The notes beneath the pieces are model-generated. The model worked only from the letters and a program-made list of their open reading frames with translations. It was not told the origin of the DNA and searched no databases. A stretch of DNA of 64,000 bases from Syncephalastrum monosporum B8922. Its lineage: Eukaryota > Mucoromycota > Mucoromycetes > Mucorales > Syncephalastraceae. The stretch spans positions 124,001-188,000 of the forward strand of contig JNEN01001207.1 of NCBI GenBank assembly GCA_000697355.1. Reading direction: 5' to 3'. The position numbers were made by a program, and so were the translations under genes. Shown one piece after another: positions 36,355 through 46,740 of the stretch (positions are counted from its first letter, which is position 1; every line of letters starts with the position of its first letter).

Positions 36355-36695
36355 TTTTTTCTTTCTTCTTTATTGATTGTAAATAAATATAATATGATAT
36401 GATATGACGAAGGTAGATAAAAAGAGATGGATGATAGAATATGTATGCTGCCGTGGAAAAAAATGGGAAGTTTAAAAAGATGAAATGCTACAGACAGAAG
36501 ATAGATGCTGGATATGATAAGGTATATAGGAGAAGCCGAGGAGGAGCAGGAGGAGAAGAGAGATGGATGAAGGGCGATGGTACGGTGGGATGGGGTGGGG
36601 TAGAACAGGGCTGGACTGGATTGTAGGGGAAGGGCAGAGGGAAGAGAAAGGGGACTTGAGGGCAGGAGAGATGACACAAGGGTCTTGTTTTTTCT
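36355..36695. other. Convergent 3' spacer, purine-rich
   Basis: Top strand is purine-rich from 36500 to 36680; no gene. Probably the 3' UTR of the reverse-strand gene. Confidence 0.4.
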
Positions 36696-37617
36696 TTAGG
36701 CGGTCGCCTTGCGCTTGTTCTGCGTACCGTGGAAGGACATGGCTTTCTTGAGTTTCCTGCCCAAGGTCTTGCCTTTGAGGGTAATGCGGGAAGCCTCGCG
36801 GCGAAGGCTCTTTTTGTTGGTGTCCTGCTGCACGGAGGGAGGGGTCGGAGGCAGGTTATGGGACGACGCGGTCTCGCCTGACGATTGATCTTCCTCTCGG
36901 GTCGCGCGGGTATCAGTGCGGTGAATGAGGTCGTCACCATAGTAGCTGGCTGCCTTGGGCTGCACGGCCCTGCTTGCTGGCGCGGATGGCGGGCTACGCG
37001 CAATGACGGAGGACGGACTGCCCAGCAGAGACGACACGATCGCATCCATGTCCTTGTCAGCGTCGTATTCATCTGCGTCATCGTCACACTTCTTCTTGCT
37101 CTTGCGCTTCAAAAAGGCAGATGTAATGGACGAGGTATAGCTCAGCCGTTTTTTGACGGAGGGTGCTGCGGCTAAAGAGATGTTGGTATGTCCATTCGTG
37201 GACATTAAGTTAGTATTATTTGTATACACAACATGGGCTGCATATTTTTTGGGGTGCTGCGGTCCATGATGTTTTGTACTTACAGGAAGGTGATACAGCT
37301 TCAGTGGATGTGGATAGGTACGAGGGACTCACATCCTTCGGTGGTGGTGGTGGCGGCACAGGGATGGACTGAGGTAAGGTGGCCAGCACCTCGTTACTGC
37401 TGCCGCTCCCTCCGCTACCGCTGCTTACGTTGCTGTGCTCTTGAATAGGCTGTGTCGTCGCCTCGGTGCAAGGAGGCAGCTCATCTTCCGGTGGTGGCAA
37501 CGGAGACAACGCGCCATTGTCGCACTCCTCCTTGATAGGTGACGACTGCTTGTATTCCGGGGGCGTCGGTGGTCGCACCCTGACTTGTTCCAAGTAAAGC
37601 GGATTGAGACGAAGCAT
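36696..37617 (-). CDS. Orphan disordered protein, Pro/Ser-rich with basic end
   Basis: No family recognised. Two reverse-strand exons (37617-37284 and 37171-36696) join in frame to 269 residues. The first half is Pro/Glu/Ser-rich (RVRPPTPPEYKQSSPIKEE, PVPPPPPPKDVSPS) and probably disordered, with possible SH3 or WW ligands. The second half has a basic stretch (VKKRLSYTSSITSAFLKRKSKKKC), an acidic patch (DDDADEYDADKDMD) and a basic end (RREASRITLKGKTLGRKLKKAMSF). The two basic segments could bind membrane or nucleic acid, or act as nuclear signals. Start chosen at MLRLNPLYLEQ, just after a T-rich leader; an upstream in-frame start would add a Phe/Ser-rich stretch. Confidence 0.6.
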
Positions 37618-38321
37618 CCAGTGGAGTCGTAGTTTGAGAGATATAGAAAAAAAAAGGGAAAAAGGTTGGGATAATGGGGCGGACAAGAAAAAAAAAGGTG
37701 CCTCTTTAATAGGGGCCGGAAGGAGTTGTAACCCGCTTTTGTTTGGATCATTTCCGTCATCCCATCACAATCTGAGACAAACAAAAGTGCGCATATATGC
37801 GTAGCAACACACGAATGGGGTTGAACGATTTGAAGCACCCGGTTCTCATTCTCCTTTCTTTTGTCACTTGCCTTTGCCCGATGAAAAAAATTCTCGTCGC
37901 TCATTTGTTTGTTCTTTTGAAGAAACCGAGTCCATGGGATGTCGTCTGACAGCTGAAAGACAATGACATAGGTCTAAATTTTTTTCTTTATTTTTTTGTG
38001 ATGACACAGTGCCCAGGGTTACCAGCGCCATGCACAGACGAAACACGCAGCTAACTTATGCGCGCCGATGTGTGATGTGTCGTGTTTATGTCCCCGGACA
38101 ACACGCTTTTCTCCGGCTGCTTGAGCCGAAGCTGCTGTGACATGCCTAATGCAGCTCTCTCCCTTCCCAGCGAACCAACCAAGTACTCTCGACGGCGCTG
38201 ATCCGCAAAGAACAAAAACTAAAGAGATGTTGATGAAACTTTACAAGCTAGAAGATTCAAGGTTTATTACAGTAAGGGCTTATCTACACATACACACGTG
38301 TTTTTTTTTCTCATGTCCACT
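37618..38321. other. Spacer without a supported gene
   Basis: Promoter of the orphan gene on the left and 3' flank of the carboxylase on the right. Only short random open frames. Confidence 0.5.
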
Positions 38322-41007
38322 TCATTTCTTCTCCACTTCGTCGACCTGGCAGAGGAGAACGCGGGCATCCACCAGCTGGTTCTCTTCAACCCGCATGGTC
38401 ACCACACCTTCGTGACGACTCAGCACCTTGACTTCGGTCTTCATCGACTCAATCGACAAAAGCGGGTCGTTCTTTTTGACGACCGTACCCGTCGGAGCAA
38501 TCACCTTGAGGATGCGGCACGGCATCGAGGAGGTATAGGGTGTGACTAGAATAATAAGCGCGCATGAGTCACCGCTCGTAATGTCCGCTCCTTCATTGAC
38601 GTACCTCGGTCATCTTCGCCCTGCGCACTCGCGCTTGCAAGCTTGTCTACCTTGCGCAGTTCAACTGGGTAGCCCTGTACAAAATCGTGCACATAGTAGA
38701 GTTTCTCATTCACATCGATCACATGTTCAGCCACGTAGAAGAACTGCTGACTGCCGCCTATTAATCAAGGGGTAAAAGTAAGTTTGAGAAGGATCGAGTC
38801 ACTTTTTCGTTGTGTCACGCTTTGAAGTGACACTTACCAATGGTGAGGCGGAGCACACCCGCGCAGCCCTGGACACCCTGGCGGCCCACCTGGGGCTTGC
38901 CAAAGTCCGCATCAAAAAGCACCACCTCCTGGTCAAGGTTAGGCTTGATTTCTTCGAGCGAGGCGGCAATCTTCTTGGCCTCCTCCGGAGTGGGAGCCTT
39001 GTCCACGCCGCAAACGAAGCGGTGGCGACCGATCTGAGGCTCGCCTTGGTAATCAAACTTGATTTCGACCTCGTCTGCATCGTTGATGACATACTTGCGG
39101 CTCGGCACACGCCATTTCACGTTGCGCCAGTTGGGTTGGATGTTGCGGAGATGCACACGCGACTCGCGGCGGACAAGCCAGTCAAAGAAGGTAGCGGCGA
39201 TCACACTGCTCTGCACTTGCTGGATGGAGCGGGGCGGGAAAAGGCGGTCCTTTTCGAGCGCGATAAAGTTGGTGTCAAACGTACCGCCCTGGAAGCGCGG
39301 GTTGTTCATGATGCTGATCAGGAACTTTTGGTTCGTCGTCACACCCAAAATGACGGTGCGTGCCAGCACGGCCGCCATCCGGCGCACCGCCTCCGCGCGT
39401 GTCGGCGCGTGCACAATCACCTTGGCAACCATCGAGTCATAAAAGACAGATATCTCGGAGCCTAAATAATCATAATAACCCCACTTCATGTGTCAGCTAA
39501 TATTAAAATGACGTCTGTTTTCTTTACTTGCCATCCTCAACACCAGTGTCGAAGCGGACACCCTGTGTCGCGGCTGCCGGAGTCCATTTGCGGATGACAC
39601 CCGTGCGAGGACCAAAGTCGTTGTCGGGGTCCTCAGCGCAGAGACGCACTTCAATAGCATGACCCTGGAACTGGATATTGTCCAAGATGCCGAGCTCCTT
39701 CAAGTTGGCACCTTGGGCAACCAAGATCTGCAGTTTGACGAAATCCAAACCAGAGATGCACTCGGAGATAGGATGTTCAACCTGGAGACGCGTGTTCAGC
39801 TCCAAAAAGTAGAACTTTTTGGTTTTTTCGTCCAGGATGAACTCGGCGGTGCCGGCTCCGACATAGCCGAGCTTGCGGCCGAGCTCGACCGCGGCCGAGG
39901 TCATGGCCTTGCGCAGCTCAGCATCGACCGCAGGCGAAGGCGTCTCCTCGACAACCTTTTGGTGGCGTCGCTGGATGGAGCAATCACGTTCGTTGATGTG
40001 ATACACGTTGCCATACTTGTCACCAAAAATTTGAATCTGGCAACAACGAAATTTTTGCATGAATTTTTCATGTTTCCTCTTGTAGTACGCGTGCGAACGC
40101 CATTTGTCATCTCGAAAAGTCAAAGTACTTTACCTCGACGTGGCGAATGCTCTCGAAATATTTTTCAATCAGGAGCTTGTCAGAGCCGAAAGCACGTAGC
40201 GATTCGCCCTTGGCGGCCTCGATTTCTTCCTTCAATCTTAATTGCGGCTGTAAGTTTCGGCCGCCTGGCAACACATTTCCACTTACTTGCTCGTTTCGTA
40301 TACGGCACGCATACCGCGACCACCACCACCTGCGGAGGCCTTCAAGAGCACGGGGAATTCTATACCGAGAGATTAATCACACATGTTGCGAGACCGCTCG
40401 ACGGTGTCCGTACCAATACGCTTGGCTTCAGCCTCAAGACGGTCGACGCTCTGGTCTTCACCATTGTAGCCCGGAATCAGCGGGATGGAAGGTGCATGTG
40501 CTTTGATGAATAATTTGGCAGCAATCTGGGAAGATTTAAGATTACACAAATAAGAAAATCTCGCATTATGTATCCAATATTTGTCTCCCTGTACCTTGTC
40601 ACCGATCGCACGAATAGAGTCAGGTTCAGGGCCAATGAAGTTGATACCGGCCGCCTTGACCTTGTCCGCAAAGTCGGCATTCTCGGACAAGAAACCGTAG
40701 CCCGGGTGGAGAGCGTCAGCACCAGCACGATGCGCGACCGCAATGAGCTTGTCGCCGTTCAGGTACGACTCGGCCGCAACAGAAGGGCCAATATGGTATG
40801 CCTCGTCAGCCATGCGCACGAATGGCGCATTCTCGTCACTATTTGGGATGAGTATGTGTGTCGACACGTGAAAGTGGCTGCCAGTACCTGTCAGAATAGA
40901 CAGCGACGGTGGCGATGCCCATGGCATGGCAGGTGCGAATGACACGGCAGGCAATCTCACCACGGTTGGCAATGAGGACTTTGTGGATAGGTGCAGGTGA
41001 GGTCATG
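38322..41007 (-). CDS. Biotin-dependent acyl-CoA carboxylase alpha subunit (MCC/PCC-alpha-like), start frame disrupted
   Basis: ATP-dependent carboxylation of biotin for a partner carboxyltransferase, as in methylcrotonyl- or propionyl-CoA carboxylase. Nine reverse-strand exons (41007-40888, 40838-40595, 40525-40414, 40359-40287, 40236-40134, 40036-39532, 39461-38838, 38757-38605, 38545-38322) give about 718 residues if one base is discounted. Biotin carboxylase motifs: [66 protein letters not shown]. The C-terminal biotinyl domain has ESMKTEV instead of the common AMKM. The only plausible ATG (41007) is out of frame with the rest because of a run of four A at about 40980-40983 where three are expected. 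Intron 6 starts with GC (GCAAGT). No clear mitochondrial leader is present. Confidence 0.88.
39462..39531 (-). other. GC-AG intron in carboxylase alpha gene
   Basis: The donor reads GCAAGT on the reverse strand and the acceptor TTTAG. Only this splice keeps the conserved [11 protein letters not shown] junction; the nearby GT donor (GTAAAG) would shift the frame. Confidence 0.75.
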
Positions 41008-44000
41008 GAAGAGGAAGGGGTGGTTTGAAGAGAAAGAAGAGAAACAAGTCAGCCCTAAAAGCTAAAGAGCGAAAAAAAAGTTGTGTGGGGGTACGCGTGT
41101 GTGAATCGCACGGTAAAAGACAGCAGTAGATAGGTCGGCATGATCGAATCAACCAACAATCAATACCCCACACACGATCACAACCCCATTAGCCTGTTTG
41201 CACATGAAAATTAAATCCCATTCTGAGTTCATTTGTAGTCAAAATACTTTCCAACCCCACCTTTCATTTTCTGTCATTGCTGCTTACTCTTCTAGCTCTT
41301 CTTACCTCCCCACCCAAAAAAGACTCCACCATATGACGATTTCTATATATGCCGCCGTCTTTTATCAGAAAAAAGTAGATAATAAAGTAGACAACACCCA
41401 GAGGACCCCATGGGCAACAGGCCCACCTTCACTCTCTGTATATATGCGCGAGATGCCTTGCTTTAGTATAGCTTTAGTATATGAATATTTTCTTTTGAAG
41501 CTACAGCCCATTGAAGCTTGAGACGATTCACCTGCCCTTACCATATTCTGATGTGCGGAAACAGGAAACATATCTTCTAGCATTTTCTTGTCTTAATGCG
41601 TTTAAACTATTATGTTTTGACGTTGGAAAGCTATCCTAGAAAGCGTATCTAATATGAAATAAAAATACTTTGGCCATTAAACAGTCCCATCTCGGTCAAT
41701 AATGGGAATCTGGCTTGGGAAGTTACCGAGAGAAAGGCGGTCTAAGCAAAGGGTGACCTACAGCAGTGGCAACGGCAGTTTTCCGCTTGTTCGAGCTTTT
41801 ATAAATGAAGCATGCGAGGGAGCTAGATACGACTCCAGGAACGGTCTCCAGAGTTTTCCAGGGCTGTATGTGGATGTACATACATATCTCCATATTACTA
41901 TCGGCACGCTTCTCGTGCATATAGATAATGTATGCTCATAAATTTCCTCATTGTATACAGTCCGCGTTATATGCTCGCATGACGCACGAGCTCGTTCAAT
42001 GACAGGTTTTTCCTAGCCCTCAATGTATGTAAAAGCCTCATTTCATATACGCATATACGCATATCCTTATACGCTGGACACATATTTCTACTATGCTGCA
42101 ATAAAATAAACCTTGAGTGGTGTGTGACTTGCAGACGATCTTTGACCTCTGACGGTCTTATATGAGATGAAATCATATGATTGGACAACGAAAATTAATA
42201 TCGCTCAACCAACCTATTGACCAAAGAATTCAGGGCGGTGAGGTTCAGTCAGACACTAACATCGATAATATCCCGCTCTCCCAATCGTCTTGCTGCCCCT
42301 GAATGCTCATCGTATTGTCAGGTGGTCTTTTCAGGGATTTGGTGTCCTTTGTTTTCAGGGTTTACTGAGAGGATATTTACAACGTAAGATAAACTAGGCA
42401 AAGGTTTTAAATATAAATACACCTATAATTGAATGACGACCTTGACCGTAAACCATGATATATATATATACCTAACGCGAGCAGCATAATGGTCACCTTT
42501 AAATTAAAACTGGCGGGTCTTTTCGAGTGGTCGCGATCCTGATTCCAGTCAGGGCAATCCTACTATGTTCTTTGTGTATGTACCGCGGCATAGAATGGTA
42601 ATATTAGTCATGTAGGCCCAATCGCCGGCGCAGAAGGCAATAAGTTCGTACAAAATGCACTCAGTTGGAACCTTCTTCTGATATGTACTCTTTTAATGGG
42701 CGGTGTCTGTGACGGCATGTGCTGCTTCCTATTTCATCCATAATTTATTCGTCTCCCCGACACCATCTTGGGCGATGTCGTCATAGGTAGGGTATCAAGA
42801 CATCGTTTTTCCTAATAAATAGAAATAAGATAAAAAACGGTATGGCCGTGCGTTCTTATGAAGCGTGGTGTGTCTGACAAGCATAATGCGATAGCAAGAG
42901 AGGTGAGTGATACTGTGTGGCCCGTGCTCCGTCATATAAATAAATAAATAAAAGCATCACTACTGTTAGCGAGTGTGTGTATGTGCTTGTTGCGTAATGC
43001 ATCGGTAGCCCCGGAAGTGGAGCCTAACTATGCCGAATCCACGACAGCACGGAACTCTACCCGTTTTGGTGTGGCCACATCCATGGAAACTACCTCTGAC
43101 GTTATTGTGTAACCAATCAAGTGAAGCACATACACACACACGCAGTTGTTTCGGAATCTGTGTGGAATGGTTTGTCCCACACACACGGATGCATACCAAT
43201 TTCGTGGAGACCTCGCGCGCCTCGCGTCGCTTCGTTATTTAGCGTCCTTTACAGTTTCCATAGTCAGACCAAAATGGCATGCAGGAACTAATGAGAGGAA
43301 GTGCGGGCTTTTTCTCTTCTCCTGATGGGTGTGGCAAGTGCGTAAGTGTGTTAGGATACACATATGTATCCGGAGTCACGCTGGTGTGGCTCGCACTAGC
43401 CTGCTTTCCCTTCAAGCCATGAGATTGGTCCTTGCCCTCGTAATTAAATGAAATGCTACCATCAGCGTGCATCTTTGACGATCCTCTCAACTTTTATTAA
43501 TTATCAACTTGGCGCTAGTCGATCACTCATGCTTGTCCCGTATTGCTTTTAATTGTTGGACAGAAAAAAGGGAAAAGACGTTGTGATTGGGATGCTCTTG
43601 CAACTTTTTGCTCTTTTTGCTTTGTGCAACACCGCGCCACCGTCATGACAAATAGACTGCGTCATTGGGAATGTTACGGGTCATGCTCGGAAGAAAAATA
43701 TATCCCGGCTGTGGTCTCCAGTCTAGAATCATCATTCGCGGGTCTGCAAACACAAAAGAACGAGCAAAAAAGCGCCTGCCGTTTGCTTCATACTTTGGCT
43801 AATATCCCTCTCGTGCCTACGTCCGGCCGCACCCCTTAAATCTGCATATATGATGATCGTGTTTCCTTTGTCATGCGTTAATGTTTATGGTTCCATAACG
43901 GCAAATTAAAGGTAGTCTATCCGCTGCACTATCAAATTCAATGGTAAGAGCTCTCGGCACTGAGGGAATCTACGCGGTCAATAAGCATGAATGAGCGGCT

Positions 44001-45896
44001 CAGCCGCTAACGTTCTGGAACTTCTTAGTACGCAAGTTTCCTCAGTCACGTATGTATTGGCAGTCAGTAAACCATGAAGACACGAGATTCGCTATCCAAG
44101 CATGTAGATTTTTATGACTATGTGACGATTCAGTCCGAGCGCGTTCACATGGCCTTGCTGCCAAAGAAAACCTTGTTTTTTTATGTTGCTTGAATAATCA
44201 GTCATATGGATAAGGGTGCGTCACTGAACACTACACATGACAACGACGAGGCTTGCCATTATCTGCTTTACTTTCTTTTAAAGTAATTTTCTGAACCCAA
44301 AAACCCGAATCGCGGAGCAATGAGTGCATAATTCTGCGAATACATGATTAAAAAGGACATGTCACCATGGCTTTCGAGGGACAGCATGCCGTATTGCCTT
44401 TTGTTCTCTTGAACAAGCAAGAAAGAAGTCAAATTATCTTGGTTTCCTAATCGGGAATCCAAAGGGGGAGACATGAATACATCAATATTTTATTGCTGAT
44501 GGGAGTACCATAGAATGATTTGTAGCAGGGCAAGGGAGAGGGGGAGGAAAAACTGAAATTTTATAAAATTCGAGCCAATCTCATGCGCTCAGCTTAATTG
44601 GCTTCATGACGCACTGCATCCCCACACAAAATGAAAGCAAAATTGTTAGTTGGACCCTGAAAAAATGGAATTAAACAAATTGATCCCAGCAGAGACTAGC
44701 AGATGTTGATATGCTGAAACAGGTCTAGCGGCACAAATAGGTGTGGATCACGGAGGAATCGTGATAGCAATTGCGCGTGTTTATATATTTTTTGTATATG
44801 CGGATGATTGTGTGTGTGCGTGCGTGTAGATAAAATGAATGAGTGAATGAGAAACGAAAGAGGCTACAAATATGTACAAAGCAAACGGAATGTCGGCTAT
44901 AACCAGCAGCCTATTTTTGCTACTACTACTACTGCTACTACTACTATTCATGAAAGAGAGAGAGTGAGAGAGAGAGAAGAAAAGGAAATAAAATGTGTGT
45001 CCCTGCATAAAATGAAAAAAAAGGGAAAAACGAAGAATCATAAGGTCGAAAGTGGAGATTGGAGAGAGAGGATAATGAAATTGATGTGGGGTGGCATAGC
45101 AATCATCGTCATGGCGTATTGATAATAAAATCGAAAAGGAGAATTGAACGATAGGAGAACGGAGCCAAAACGCAGGAAATTCCGAGATGGATTGAACGGA
45201 TATGGGGGCCTCGGTCATGAAAGGATGGGCGGGCTCACTGCGCTGAAAGAGAGGGGGGACAGATGCGTCTCCAAGTCGTATATGATTGACGTCTTCGATA
45301 TGCAAAAATTTGGAATGAGGGACGATGAGCATCGCCGTTGCTGGAGATGAATGGAAGGTATAAACGCAATAGAACGGTCGTGCGAGTTTGGAACGAACGG
45401 GGCTGGCGTAAGGTAAAAGAAAACAGTTATGCATAGAGCGGGCAATCGGACGAGGCATGCTTTGTCGAGCCGCACAGGTAGCAAAGCTTGTTTGACGCAG
45501 CGTTCCAAACGTCGGTCAACATTGTTGCGGCGTTGTCGTTCGTGTTTTTTTGGGTGTTGTTGTTTTTTTGGGTCATGTGGCAGCAGGACATAGTGAATTG
45601 GTTGCTTATGAGTGTGTCGTTCTCGTTCTTGTATAGGCGTAAGAGATATTCTCTCGATGAAGAGAAGAATTGAAGAAAAGGAAAAAAAAAGTGTGTTATA
45701 TAATTGATTCGAGCAATGGAGTTGCAAATGTAAGCTGAAAGAAAGAAAAGGACAAGACACGCTGACGACGGGTGCTTTTATAGGGCAAGACTTGGGGGGA
45801 CCTCAATGGACAAAGGGCGGCAAAAAAAAAAAAAAAAAAAGAAAAGAAAAGTCACCGAAAAAGTAAAGGGCTGGGCGGTGTAACAGAACCCATTCA
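41008..45896. other. Gene-poor spacer of 4.9 kb
   Basis: No supported protein gene on either strand; the longest open frames (for example 44781-45458 reverse) are low-complexity translations of purine-biased DNA. It holds a (CTA/CTG)n-like triplet run near 44920-44950 and GA repeats near 44955-44985. It also holds a quasi-palindrome at 43994-44008 and an A18 run near 45824-45841. From about 44840 to 45420 the top strand is markedly purine-rich. A non-coding transcript or long UTR cannot be judged from sequence alone. Confidence 0.5.
43994..44008. repeat. Quasi-palindrome AGCGGCT-C-AGCCGCT
   Basis: Seven-base arms around one central C. It contains CGG-N5-CCG, the inverted-triplet layout used by many Zn2Cys6 regulators, but no gene lies nearby. 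Confidence 0.5.
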
Positions 45897-46566
45897 TCAT
45901 AAAAAATTCGATTCAAAGTGGTCGAGATCGGCAGGCAGGTCAAAGGCACACGTGGGTTTGTCATGCTCGGGTGTTACACATTTTGCAGTCCATCTAAAAC
46001 CTGTCCACTCGTCGCTGTCTGAATAGGACCCATCGGTGGTTCGAGAATGGGAACCTTCCAGGCACGGGCCACCAATGTTGCAAAAAGTCAGTGAAACACT
46101 TTTTTTTTGTCTGGCCAAGCCATGCAAAATGTGGACAAGCTGTCAAACAAGCTTCTCTGTCTTCTTCTCTCCTTCTGATATGATTTGGGGGGTTCTACGA
46201 AGAAGGGGGTGCGTGCATAAGACATCTACATCAGACACAATACACGTAGCAGACACATTTGTAAAGTCGCATTATCTGCGTCATGACAATCAACCCTGTT
46301 TCCATTTGTATCCCACATACCGGTTTTGTCAAGCGATGGGCGGCCATCTCTATCACATCTTTATATTGCTGTATTTTGTCCACTGTATCATATGCAGACA
46401 TGAAACACGGATGCATGGCTTGTTGAATGAAAGTGCCGTCCGAGGAGATCATCCGACCCGCGGCTGCTGCAAAGAAAGGGGAGACAATGGTAGCTGAGAG
46501 CATTCACACATTTACACACGCACACATCATGAGCCCCGGTGCGTTTATCCCGACTGTTCGGCTCAT
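45897..46566 (-). CDS. Orphan 3-exon gene divergent from the pseudokinase
   Basis: Not matched to any family I know. Three reverse-strand exons (46566-46524, 46466-46321, 46139-45897) join with consistent phase into 143 residues. Borders are GT...CTTTGCAG and GTATGT...TTTGACAG. The product starts MSRTVGINAPGLMM and contains AAGRMISSDGTFIQQAMHP and YKDVIEMAAHRLTKP. It ends in an acidic, Trp- and Cys-containing tail (SYSDSDEWTGFRWTAKCV, PTCAFDLPADLDHFESNF). The non-repetitive composition and phase agreement of all three exons are the evidence for a real gene. Exon 1 has two nearly equivalent donors 6 bases apart. No signal peptide is obvious. It shares a 174-base divergent promoter with the pseudokinase. 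Confidence 0.5.
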
Positions 46567-46740
46567 GAATCCACACTCAGCTCAGCTCATACGCGCAGCC
46601 AGCCAGCAAAATTTCAAGCTTAAGGCGAAGAAAGAAAGACGTAGCAAAATACGAACGATTAGACAATAATAAGCTCGGAGTCCCAGCCTCGCCTTTCCAC
46701 ACTACCGCTATTATATTATATCATCTATATCGCATATACC
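46567..46740. promoter_or_regulatory. Short bidirectional promoter
   Basis: Only 174 bases separate the start codons of the orphan gene (leftward) and the pseudokinase (rightward), so control elements must be shared or overlap. An AT-rich TATTATATTATATCATC stretch lies just upstream of the rightward start. Confidence 0.5.

Noticed and set aside
39659..40513. 284-codon forward open frame
   Set aside because: Antisense to the conserved biotin carboxylase exons and spans its introns.
44781..45458. 225-codon reverse open frame
   Set aside because: Translation of purine/pyrimidine-biased DNA, Ser/Phe/Leu-rich with homopolymers; not protein-like.
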